Assembly: GCA_037367355.1 (NCBI GenBank)
Contig: JAVSCG010000019.1
Location: 1-20,000 of the forward strand
Direction: 5' to 3'
Length of the DNA stretch: 20,000 bases
Source of the DNA: Neoscytalidium dimidiatum
Taxonomy: Eukaryota > Ascomycota > Dothideomycetes > Botryosphaeriales > Botryosphaeriaceae
Shown here piece by piece: positions 9,794-18,060 of this stretch; within the stretch, counting starts at the first letter, position 1, and each line of letters opens with the position of its first letter. Both the position numbers and the translations under genes were made by a program. The notes below the pieces were generated by a model. The model did no database searches. It had not been told where the DNA came from and saw only the letters and a program-made list of their open reading frames with translations.

Positions 9794-10470
9794 ACTGGGG
9801 CTACAGCAGGCGAGGCCCCTGCCCACAGGACCATAGCAGCATCGACCGGAAAAACCACAGGACACCCACCAGAAAGCAAAGGAGACTCCGCAGAATACGG
9901 GAACCACTGGGTTGTCGTGACAAAAATCAATGGACGCCGAGCGCTCACCCTCATCGACTCCGCATCACAAGGAACTACGTCTCAAACCGATTTGCAGAAA
10001 AAGCCAACCTAAAACCCAGAGAAAAGGACCAACCATATCAGCTGAGAACTGTTGATGGATCCCCCAGCTCCTTTGGAGATGGAAAGGTAATCATCGAAAC
10101 CCCGAAACTGACCCTCGAATACAAAAACCACAGGGAACGTATCTGTCTAGACGTTACCAAGATCCCCAAGTATGATGTCATTCTCGGCATCCCTTGGCAG
10201 AAGAAATGGAAAATACAATACGATTGGGACAATGGAGGAATTACCCTCAAGTCCAGAGAACGAAACCAAGAACCAGAATGGAAACCACGCACCATAGCCG
10301 AACCGATTACCCACGTAAGCCTAATTTCGAAAGCTGCGCTGGAAAGGACCCGAAAGAAGGGGCAAGCAATTGGAATGATGTGGTATCGCCCCACCACTAC
10401 AAACAAAGAAAGAACCCGACAGATTAGTGCCACCAGACGAGAAAAACCAGACTACCCGACACCCGTGGGA
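9794..10470 (+). pseudogene. Protease region of pol, young element, with a frameshift and an altered active site
   Basis: The frame opens after TGA at 9791-9793 and reads EYGNHWVVVTKINGRRALTL, then the active-site strand IDSASQG at 9953-9973. Retropepsins have Asp-Ser/Thr-Gly; here the third residue is Ala (GCA at 9962-9964). A one-base shift follows at about 9974, after which NRFAEKANLKP and the flap and C-terminal strand (DVILGIPWQKKW at 10171-10206) are read in the next frame. This domain would cut the Gag-Pol polyprotein. Its junction with gag at 9740-9830 changes frame and I cannot say whether that is natural. Confidence 0.75.
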
Positions 10471-11430
10471 GAGATGACCCCACCAGGATACACGAACAGT
10501 ACCTTGATGGCGTTCCTAAGGAATACCACCGGTTCAAGGAAATTTTCAGAGAAAAGATCGAAGACGCACTACCGGAACACAGACCATGGGACCACGAGAT
10601 CAACTTGAAACCAGGCACTGAACCCCGATTTGGACCCCTATATCCAATGTCGGAAAAGGAGTTACAAGCAATGAGGAACACTTGGACTTACTACTGAAGA
10701 AGGGATACATCCGACCCTCTCAATCCTCAGCAGGATTCCCCGTCCTCTTCGTACCAAAGCCCGGAGGCAAGTTACGCCTCTGTGTGGATTACCGATCCCT
10801 GAACGACATTACCATCAAAGACCGCTACCCTCTACCCCGCATCGATGAACTAAGGGATCGCCTCTCCGGGCACGATTCTTCACCAAGTTAGACCTGCGGG
10901 ATGGGTACCACCTTATCCGAATCAAGGAAGGACATGAATGGAAAACCGCATTCAGAACTCGATACGGTTTGTACGAGTACTTGGTAATGCCTTTCGGACT
11001 TACCAACGCCCCTGCCACATTCCAAGCCCTTGTCAACCACGTCCTACGAGAATATCTGGACCGATTCTGCACAGCCTACCTCGACGACATCCTGATCTAC
11101 TCAGAAACCCTTGAAGAACACAAGGAACATGTATCCAAAGTCCTCCAGAAACTACTCGAATACAACCTCTCCGTCAAACCAGAAAAATGTACCTTCCATG
11201 CCCAAAGGGTAGAATTCCTAGGCTTTATCATCGAACCAGGAAAAATAGTCATGGACCCAAAAAAGGTGGAAGACATCCTGAAGTGGCCAGAACCAAGGAA
11301 CGTCAAAGAAGTACAAGCCTTTTAGGGTTTGCCAACTTCTACCGACGATTCATCAAACGATACTCGCATGTAGCCGACCCCTAATCCGACTCACCCGAAA
11401 AATACCCTTTCACCTGGGAAGCACCCCAAC
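10470..11430 (+). pseudogene. Reverse transcriptase region of pol, young element, with frameshifts
   Basis: Starting near 10490 the frames read EYHRFKEIF, then after a shift near 10677 [20 protein letters not shown] and [11 protein letters not shown] (to about 10860). After another shift near 10872, [20 protein letters not shown] and [20 protein letters not shown] follow. The catalytic AYLDDILIY has YLDD at 11077-11088. The thumb and connection ([11 protein letters not shown]) run to a shift near 11323, and FANFYRRFIKRYSHVADP follows. All palm motifs are present and unmutated, so the damage is limited to frameshifts. It would copy element RNA into DNA in cytoplasmic particles. Confidence 0.88.
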
Positions 11431-11880
11431 AAGAGGCGTTTGATCAACTCAAAGGGCCTTCGTAGAAGCGCCGGTACTCCTCATGTTCGATCCTGACAAG
11501 CCACTCTACCTCGAAACTGACGCATCCGACTATGCCATTGGCGCTACCCTCAGCCAGCCAGACGACGAGGAAGATTACACCCTATCGCGTATTACTCTCG
11601 CAAAATGTCACCCGCCGAGCTCAATTACGAGATACACGACAAAGAACTGCTTGCGATCGTCACAGCGTTCAAGGAATGGCGACACTACCTTGAGGGAGCT
11701 AACTACGAAATCACGGTATACTCGGATCACAAGAACCTGGGATACTTCACAACCACCAAGGTGTTAAACAGAAGACAAGTACGATGGGCAGAACAACTCG
11801 CCCTTCTACTTCAAGATCCACTACCGCAAGGAAAGTGAAAACGGCAAGGCCGACGCACTTAGCCGCAGAGCCGACCACGT
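11430..11880 (+). pseudogene. RNase H region of pol, young element, with frameshifts
   Basis: [20 protein letters not shown] at 11500-11560 carries the first catalytic Asp. After a shift near 11580, [20 protein letters not shown] (Glu of the second motif) and [11 protein letters not shown] (11716-11748) follow. After a further shift near 11805, a frame with ENGKADALSR marks the domain end at about 11840-11866. The domain degrades RNA in the RNA-DNA hybrid during reverse transcription. It is intact in motifs and broken only in phase. Confidence 0.85.
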
Positions 11881-12250
11881 GGAAGGAAAGCCAGAACTAT
11901 CACCAGCAGTACTACGACAAAATGACGACGGCACGTTAGGCCCCAACCGCCCCGAATCATTGAAGAATCCGACGCACCCTGGGAAGAACGAATACTGGCA
12001 CCCATCATAAGGCTAGAGCCCCATCGACGACGACGAACCTCCACGAAACCAACACCAGAGCAGGAGCCGGAGGACGAAGAGGAACCGCAGGACGAGGAAC
12101 CCATACCAACACTTGAAGAAACCACGGAAGAGGCAGTAAACGAGGAAGAAGATGACACCGCCACTTGGGAACAAATCATCCAAGGAAAATATAACAATGA
12201 TCCGCTATCCCAAGAACTGCTTCAACGAATAGGCACCCCGAACATGACGA
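11867..12250 (+). pseudogene. Acidic linker between RNase H and integrase, young element
   Basis: After the LSRRADH end of RNase H the protein reads through a spacer with an Arg cluster (HRRRR near 12025), then Glu/Asp-rich runs such as EPEDEEEPQDEEPIP (about 12065-12110). It goes on into EQIIQGKYNNDPLSQELL (to about 12226). Shifts lie near 11955 and 12230. Low complexity suggests a disordered hinge. The serine-rich minus-strand frame over the same stretch is its shadow. Confidence 0.65.
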
Positions 12251-12461
12251 CCCCGACCTAGTCCAAGACCATAGAGGCAACATACTATTCCGCGGAAAAA
12301 TCTACGTACCCACACCTCTGCGCAAACGGCTGACAAAGGAATACCACGAGTCCGCAGTTCACGGACACCCAGGAATGACAAGAACCTTGGAACGGCTTGC
12401 AAGACACTTCTACTTTCCCCGAATGAGGAAAGTAGTAGAAAGTCATCCAGGAATGTGACGA
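12250..12461 (+). pseudogene. Integrase N-terminal zinc finger (HHCC), young element
   Basis: The frame reads LVQDHRGNILFRGKIYVP, then the HHCC finger: His residues in YHESAVHGHPGMTRTLERL (about 12343-12400), and Cys residues in QECDECA (about 12449-12470) after a shift near 12443. One more shift near 12472 joins it to the intact core. The finger stabilises integrase multimers. Confidence 0.75.
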
Positions 12462-13781
12462 ATGCGCAAAAACAAGGTGGCACGACATGCACCATACGGA
12501 CAACTACAGCTCATCACAACACCAACCAAACCCTGGGAATCGGTCACAATGGATTTTATCACCGACCTGCCAAATTCAGTAGACCCTGTGACTAAAGCGC
12601 GACACAACGCCATCCTGGTCATTGTCGACCGTTTGACAAAATGGGCAAACTTCATCCCTTGCAACAAAAAATCGGAGAAAGGCTGCGCCTACCTCTTCCT
12701 CAGATATGTCTTCGCCCACCACGGGATGCCCAAGGAACTAATCACGGACCGAGACCCACGATTCAGAGCTAAGTTCTGGCAAACCTTGGTCCACAAGTTA
12801 GGAACTAAACACAAGATGTCAACAACGGCACACCCGCAAACCGATGGACAAACGGAACGAACCAACCAAACGCTAGAACAGTACCTAAGATTCTACCTGA
12901 ATTACAGGCAAAACAACTGGGTCGAACTCCTGCCACTAGCCCAATACGCGTACAACAGCACATCAACGGAAGCCACACAAACCACGCCTTTCTACGCCAA
13001 CTACGGATTCGACCCCACCGCCTTCGGAGAACCCCAGATCTGCGAAGTACTCGCCCAAAAAGCTATGCTCAGAGCAGACCAGTTACGCGAGCTACACCAG
13101 GAACTGGCCCGAGACATCAAATTCACCGCATACCGAATGGCCATGTACTACGACAGACGGCGCCAGGCGTCGCCGCCCCTAAAGGAGGGGGATAAAGTCT
13201 GGCTCCTCAGAAAAAACATCAAAACAACACGATCGAACGACAAATTGGACCACAAGAAAATCGGACCCTACCAAATTGAGAAAGAACTTTCACCTGTTTC
13301 CTTTAAACTCAAATTGCCAGAACAAGTGGGAATACACCCAGTTTTCCACATCTCGTTACTTGAACCCGCACACAGCAACGCCGAACCTGACCCAGAACTT
13401 GAAATACACCCCGATGACGCAGACAAAGAATGGAACGTAGAGAAAATCCTGGATGGAGACTGGATCGACGGTCAATTCAAGTACCTCATCAAATGGGAAG
13501 GAGTGGATCCCGCCGGGAACCCGTGGGAACCCTCATGGGAACCAATCTCTTACCTTAACTGCGAGGAACTCATCCAGGAATACCACCGACGAAACCCTGA
13601 CCGCCCAAACCCAGAGCATCCTCCCACGACGCGAACCCGGCAGGCGGGGTCAAGGCCACTCGATAACGATCAAGAGACTCCTCAGGCGCCACCGTGCTCG
13701 AGTGCGCGCCCACCGCCCGGAGACCCGGCAGACCAACGTGACAAGCCAGTCTCATCATCCGAACCCGCGGGAACATCCTGA
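12462..13781 (+). CDS. Integrase core, GPY/F module and chromodomain (3' end of pol), intact 439-codon frame
   Basis: The ATG at 12462 is internal to pol, so this is the unbroken end of the polyprotein rather than a separate gene. The DD35E core is complete: D31 in MDFITDLP, D96 in LITDRDPRF and E132 in TDGQTERTNQ, with exactly 35 residues between the last two. A GPY/F module follows (KIGPYQIEKE through HPVFHISLLEP, residues about 267-308). A chromodomain spans about 323-365, with EWNVEKILDGDWIDGQFKY and LIKWEGV. The aromatic cage positions look filled (W324, Y341, W346), which suggests histone-tail binding to direct insertion. The last 100 bp overlap the antisense gene tail to tail. Unlike the rest of pol, no frameshift occurs in 1.3 kb. 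Confidence 0.92.
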   Translation: MRKNKVARHAPYGQLQLITTPTKPWESVTMDFITDLPNSVDPVTKARHNAILVIVDRLTKWANFIPCNKKSEKGCAYLFLRYVFAHHGMPKELITDRDPRFRAKFWQTLVHKLGTKHKMSTTAHPQTDGQTERTNQTLEQYLRFYLNYRQNNWVELLPLAQYAYNSTSTEATQTTPFYANYGFDPTAFGEPQICEVLAQKAMLRADQLRELHQELARDIKFTAYRMAMYYDRRRQASPPLKEGDKVWLLRKNIKTTRSNDKLDHKKIGPYQIEKELSPVSFKLKLPEQVGIHPVFHISLLEPAHSNAEPDPELEIHPDDADKEWNVEKILDGDWIDGQFKYLIKWEGVDPAGNPWEPSWEPISYLNCEELIQEYHRRNPDRPNPEHPPTTRTRQAGSRPLDNDQETPQAPPCSSARPPPGDPADQRDKPVSSSEPAGTS

Positions 13782-14353
13782 GGCTCCCGCCCCTCTCGAG
13801 CCGCAGCCTCCCGCTCCAATCGTTCCTCCTCTTCCAAGGCAGCCATTTCCCGGGCAAACAAAGAAGCATTCCGACGCTCCACATGGCGCAATAACCGACG
13901 CAATTGACGCTCCTTCCGCTGGGCGTCCCGAAAACGACGAGCGGCCGCCTGCGCCTCACGCGCCGCCGCAGCCGCAGCCTCGGCAGCCCGATCAGCAGCC
14001 TCCGCAGCAGCGTCAGCCCCAGCCTCTTCAGCAGCTACCTGACCTTCAGCCGCTTCAAGGCGGCGAAGCAAGTCCTCACGAGCCCTATCCAGACGACGAA
14101 CTAGGAGACCAGTCAACAACCCGTCAAGACGTTACAGGAATAACTTACATTCAGCATCCAGAGGACTCGCCATTGCGTCGCAGGAAGTACGACCCACCGA
14201 GGCACAACAAGCACACGCCGAATAAAAATCTGCAAGAATACAACTCGACTCCCCACGCTTCACACAGCGTCTGCAGGGAATGTCAGCAAGGCGCCCCCAA
14301 GATTGAATGCGTTGAGCCTGATTGCGACGGCGAAGGGTCCGCGCTGACGACAT
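13682..14353 (-). CDS. Antisense spliced gene: six-cysteine plus coiled-coil protein of 207 residues
   Basis: ATG is at 14353-14351. Exon 1 (14353-14149) encodes a basic N-terminus and six cysteines: C27, C30, C38, C47, C50 and C58, spaced C-x2-C-x7-C-x8-C-x2-C-x7-C (an extra Cys sits at 49). This is close to the fungal Zn2Cys6 cluster, which has x6 where this has x7. An in-frame TAA at 14134-14132 is removed by a 48 nt intron (14148-14101), and the frame is kept. Exon 2 (14100-13682) encodes a long Ala/Glu/Arg coiled coil (residues about 70-175), with a basic heptad stretch RQLRRLLRHVERR and then AALEEEERLEREAAAREG. A Ser/Gly-rich tail follows. The gene lies opposite the 3' region of the young element and overlaps the end of pol. 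The family is one I associate with hypothetical proteins in fungal genomes; its function is unknown. DNA binding or regulation of the element is a guess. Confidence 0.68.
14101..14148 (-). other. Predicted intron of the antisense gene (48 nt)
   Basis: Donor GTAAGT is at 14148-14143 and acceptor CTAG ends at 14101. A TTGAC branch-like sequence ends about 11 nt before the acceptor. The length and signals fit filamentous-fungus introns, and removal both deletes the only in-frame stop and preserves phase. Confidence 0.7.
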
Positions 14354-14420
14354 CGTGCGCGACTAAGGAAACAAAGGAAACAGCAGGAAGACCACCTTAT
14401 AAAAGCTCCGAAAGCTGCCT
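14354..14420 (-). promoter_or_regulatory. Possible promoter region of the antisense gene
   Basis: A TTATAA core sits at 14397-14402. On the plus strand it reads TATAAAAG, the better TATA match; on the minus strand it lies about 45 nt before the ATG. It could serve either strand. Evidence is sequence only. Confidence 0.3.
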
Positions 14421-14431
14421 AGAGAGGATAG
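14421..14431 (+). promoter_or_regulatory. Polypurine tract
   Basis: AGAGAGGATAG, ten purines in eleven bases, directly abuts the 3' LTR. That is the position where plus-strand DNA synthesis is primed. Confidence 0.6.
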
Positions 14432-14815
14432 TGTTACGGCGCAGCAAGAAGGGAAGGAGAGGAAGTGCTGAGCTGGAGGAAATCGGACCCACCAACACAA
14501 CACAGCCAAGATACAAGACGCCCGTGGCCACCCCGATGACTCAGCAACAACACCGCGGTCACAATGCCAAGGCCTGACCACTCAACCTGACCACCAGAAC
14601 CACCGCGGTCACGGCCAGCGGTCACACCCACCATCTCCTACAGTATATAGAGCACACTCGTTCACAGTAGATAGGACCCCCGTGGTCAACTTGTCAATTG
14701 ATTCCTACCCTACTATTGTACGAACCTCCCCTGCCTACCACTGTATTGGCCCCTAGAAAGCCCAAGCTGCCTGACGACGCGCCTCGACTCCCCCAGAAAG
14801 AGTCCCGGCGTAACA
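14432..14815 (+). repeat. 3' LTR
   Basis: Identical by eye to 8143-8526 (offset 6289), with the same TGTTACG and CGTAACA ends. Identity implies recent insertion, because both LTRs are copied from one template at integration. Confidence 0.96.
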
Positions 14816-14820
14816 ATACT
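14816..14820. repeat. Target site duplication ATACT (right)
   Basis: Direct repeat of 8138-8142, immediately outside the 3' LTR. Confidence 0.93.
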
Positions 14821-16151
14821 TAACCGGATCGTAGAGCACCTAAACCGATACGAAGATATAAAGAATATTAAATCCGATTATACCTCTACGATCTACTAGA
14901 CCCCTAGATCGAGAATAGATCTACTATCGTAATAGTACTAGATAAAGAACGGAAAACTTAGCTTACGGTTTTTCGAGAACGACGTATAGCACCCCTAGAA
15001 GGAATTACTATTAAAAACGGCTAATAAAGTAGCATTCTAGCTTAAAGAAGAGGCCTAGGAAATATAGTAGTAATAAGACCTTACGTCTTTACGCGATATA
15101 GCCTATACCTTCTACCGTTACGGTATAGCTACGCGGAACTACGGTACCCTATAGTAGGTACCCGATAAAAAATACGGTAAACTAATCTTCTAGTACTAGG
15201 TACGTAACGGATAAATCTACTAGAGGCGTAAGATTAAATAAAGACGATAGACTCGATAGAAGAATACCCCGATTCTAGTTAAAGAATAGAACGAGTATAT
15301 ACGCTACGAGATATTAAAAAACTAGATGGCTCTCCTAACTAGAGACCCTAGAAGAGGTTAATACGAAGGTCTCTTAACTAGAATATATACTTAATATTAA
15401 ACGGAATATCTCGTAAGTAGGAAGAACTTAAAATACTACTAGAAGTACTAGTTACTATTAAAGAAACTACTACGTTAGTAATAATCGATAGTAGAGCGTA
15501 AGAAAATTTCGTAGATCTTAAATTTCTTAGAAAGAACGACTTACTATTCTAATCTAAGAAACGGCCCTATAAACTTAGTACGTTCGACGGGTTATCGATA
15601 GAATACGGTAAGGATTAGATAAGAATCGAGACCGATTAGATACGAATAACCCTCGGAGATTATAAAGAACGAATTAACCTAGACGTAATAATAAGCCCGA
15701 ACTATAATATTGTCCTTAGAATACTCTAGTTAAAAACCTACGACCCGTATATTAGCTAGAGTATAGAAACTATAACGTTTCCTAAAGACAACTATAAGCG
15801 ACATCTCGCGAACCTCGAAGTAAAAGAGCTAGAGCTAAAGAGCCCGAGCTAAGAGTCGGAGCTAGAGGGCTAGAGCTAAGAGCTAGAGCTAAAGAGTCTA
15901 AGCTAAAAGCTAGAGCTAAAAAGCCCGAGCTAAGAGCTAGAGCTAGAGAGCTAGAGCTAAGAGCTAGAGCTAGAGAGCTAGAGCCGAGAGCTAGAGCTAG
16001 AGAGCTAGAGATAAAAGAGCTACGAGCTAGAGCCGTCTAGAAAGTACTAGATAGAGGCTAAGAGAATATCTCTTAATACTCTACTACGTATAAAAAAACG
16101 AGGAGAGTAAGCTTATATCGTCTACGTTAAGTCTAGCTTAGAATAAGAACG
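14821..16151 (+). pseudogene. gag end and protease of the right (inverted) old element copy, 3' of the young insertion
   Basis: The gag frame continues as LNRIVEHLNRYEDIKNI directly after the target duplication. The protease region reads TTTLVIIDSRA at about 15469-15501, with Arg in place of the active-site Gly as in the left copy. The minisatellite and a segment ending at KKRGE-stop-AYIV follow. Similarity to the left copy stops at 16151, before reverse transcriptase, where another element begins. Stops are TAA and TAG only. Confidence 0.78.
15826..16014 (+). repeat. Coding minisatellite, 27 bp unit, 7 copies
   Basis: Seven in-frame 27-nt units encode nine-residue repeats of the ELELKSPS or ELELES type, with RIP stops at the Gln positions. 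The left copy has six units, so the array changed length by one unit between copies. Confidence 0.88.
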
Positions 16152-16500
16152 TATAAGGACTCCGAATATAGGACTCCCTACTACTTATATACGAGGAGCT
16201 ATCGGCTCCTATACGAAGTCCTAGCGCGGCCTATACGGGTTACGTAATCTCGCTTACCGCTCGCCTATATATAAGTCCCGCCTAACGGGCCCCTTAAATC
16301 CCCTAAGAATTCGTCTATTACCTAATAGAGACCCTCTTATACTATTCTTAAACTCCCTATTTATATCTAGTTCTTATATTCGAATTCTTCTTCTTAAATA
16401 GCCGGTTTAAGATAGTCGATACGCGCTTCTCCTCGTACCCGAGAAGTAGCGTACCCCTTACGAATACCTTACGTATAGCGGGCGAGAATTCTACGAATAG
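16152..16500 (+). repeat. Probable 5' LTR and leader of the third element
   Basis: No reading frame is seen. It opens with two AGGACTCC words (from 16156 and around 16171). It has a small hairpin, AGGAGC / GCTCCT near 16195-16212, and a TATATATAAG promoter-like sequence near 16266. The LTR end is not defined. Confidence 0.4.
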
Positions 16501-16546
16501 TACCCCCTCTAGTATTCTTACTTCTAGAGTAGATCTAATAATCGAA

Positions 16547-17660
16547 AGTAACGTAGAGAGGACTACTAACGAACTCCTAAGTTGTAAAAAACGTATCGAG
16601 TAACTATAAGCTAAACTAGATAGGCTCCTTAATACGAACCTAGGCGTTACTATAGAAGAAATTTAATAGTCGAACTAAATAATCGACGCTTTATAGAATC
16701 GTATTATACTTATACGCCGTAAGCTATCTAAACCCGATACGTAGGCGACTCGTATCTTCGGCGTATTCGAAGCGATACGCACCTTTAATAAGGTATACGA
16801 GCGCCTATAAAAATACTAAACACCTATCTTAGAGACGGTAATATAGTCCGCCTTCGAGGCTTAGAACCGTAAGGTCTAAAATATCTTCGCCCTTATATAT
16901 ATAAGTAATTATAACTATATAGAGCGAACCCGCTAGGCCCTCCGTAGCCTTAAAAAGTATACTAACCTTACTAACCTCGTATACTAGCGGTTAGAGGATA
17001 GTAAAAAGGGCGACCTTCTATATAATAAGTTTATTTATATTATTTAGGATGTTATTAAAGACCCCGCTATATATAGATTCGATAATACTCTAAACTTCTA
17101 GAAAGTAACGATACGCCCTAGTACTAAGTACTAGGCGCTTCGTATACGACTCGAAAGTCTAATAAAGTAGCTTTCGTACGAGATTCTCGACGAAGTACTT
17201 CTAATAGACTTCTACTACTCGCGTCTTTTAGACGCCTATCGTAAGGAGCTCCTTCGAGGTAACTACTTATATAACGTAACGACGCTTAAGGACTTCTATA
17301 AAGTTATCTTACGTCTTAAGTCTATTATAGACCTCTAGGCTCTCGTAAAAGACGCTAATAGTCCACCTAAGAAGGACTACTTAACTCGTAAATACGCCTA
17401 TAGTAACGTAGCTTCGAGCGAGTCTAACTAGAGTAGTAGGTCCGCTTCCCGAGGCCGCGGTAAGTATCGATTAAGAGGTTCTATTTGAAGCGCTAGCTCT
17501 ACGGAGCCTAAGCGCGCCCCTACCGTAGGCTCCTCGTATAAGGGACGTACCTATCTCTATAGAGGAGGAGATTTCTATAAGAAGGATAACTAGCGAGTTA
17601 ACGCTACTAGAAAGAACGGCGATACGGGAAAAGAAAGACTCTAGTAGCCGCCCTAGACTA
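16547..17660 (+). pseudogene. gag of the third element (RIP-mutated)
   Basis: One frame runs about 1.1 kb broken only by TAA and TAG. It begins with a helical Glu/Lys-rich part (ERTTNELLS), then contains ATRIFGVFEAIRTFNKVYE (about 16748-16810), LEDSKKGDLLYNKF (about 16995-17035) and LLDAYRKELLRGNY (about 17225-17265). It ends in an Arg/Gly/Ser-rich tail (SRSASRGRGKYRLRGS near 17435-17480). A segment near 17550-17580 may be a decayed CCHC knuckle in which Cys became Tyr. This is the capsid by position, but I do not recognise the subfamily. Confidence 0.6.
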
Positions 17661-18060
17661 GCTACCGCTAAGACCGTATAATAACGGCTTCGACTTAAGA
17701 ATCGTTACTAATATTCTCGTATACTTATCTAACGGAGTATATATCCTAAAGGCCTTACTAGATACGGGTTCTATAATAAATCTAATAGCCTAATATACCG
17801 TTTAAAGAGTATAAGTACTTCTCTTAAACCTAACTCTTAAGCTCGACGTAAGCGCGGTAAATAATACCCCGGTTACTACGTATAACTACTATCGACTTTC
17901 GATAACGGTTACCGATAGTACCGGTAAGTAGCGTACGACTAAAGCGCTACCCTTCTAGGACGCTAATATTATCGGCTTCGATACTATTCTAGGTATAAAC
18001 TAGTTTAGAAACGTAGGGCCGTTATTTAACTTCTTAACCGATATCTTTACTTAGTCTAAT
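17641..18060 (+). pseudogene. Protease region of the third element
   Basis: The pol frame, one base back (-1) from gag, opens near 17641 and reads FDLRIVTNILVYLSNGVYIL, then KALLDTGSIINLI. DTG, the intact aspartic protease triad, is at 17761-17769. Later strands include DTILGIN near 17980. Confidence 0.72.

Larger units (their letters stand above)
8143..14815 (+). mobile_element. Young Ty3/gypsy-type chromodomain LTR retrotransposon (6673 bp), not RIP-mutated
   Basis: Two identical 384 bp LTRs bound it, starting TGTTACG and ending CGTAACA, with a 5 bp target duplication. The internal order is gag, protease, reverse transcriptase, RNase H, integrase, chromodomain, which defines a chromovirus. 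CA and TG are abundant, in sharp contrast to both flanks, so it arrived after RIP acted on the host element. Gag and most of pol carry many small frameshifts, so this copy as given cannot make a full polyprotein. A spliced antisense gene occupies its 3' end. The sense strand is visibly rich in A and C. Confidence 0.95.

Noticed and set aside
11859..12197. Serine-rich minus-strand frame
   Set aside because: It is the reverse reading of Glu/Asp codons in the acidic linker of pol.
13682..14119. Separate 145-residue coiled-coil protein starting at 14119
   Set aside because: The first codon there is TTG, not ATG, in a eukaryotic context, and it lies within the predicted intron. The frame is exon 2 of the larger gene.
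14132..14353. Treating the 73-codon minus-strand cysteine frame as a complete small protein
   Set aside because: The stop lies inside a consensus GTAAGT-to-CTAG intron, and the next frame continues in phase, so it is better read as exon 1.
13453..14577. Plus-strand frame of 374 codons, rich in Pro and Gln, running into the 3' LTR
   Set aside because: It overlaps the chromodomain in another frame. Its Pro/Gln runs are the mirror image of Ala/Arg/Glu codons of the antisense coiled coil, and it has no domain and ends inside the LTR.
8143..14815. DNA transposon, based on TGTTACG/CGTAACA inverted ends
   Set aside because: These are short LTR termini. The long direct LTRs, reverse transcriptase and integrase show an LTR retrotransposon.
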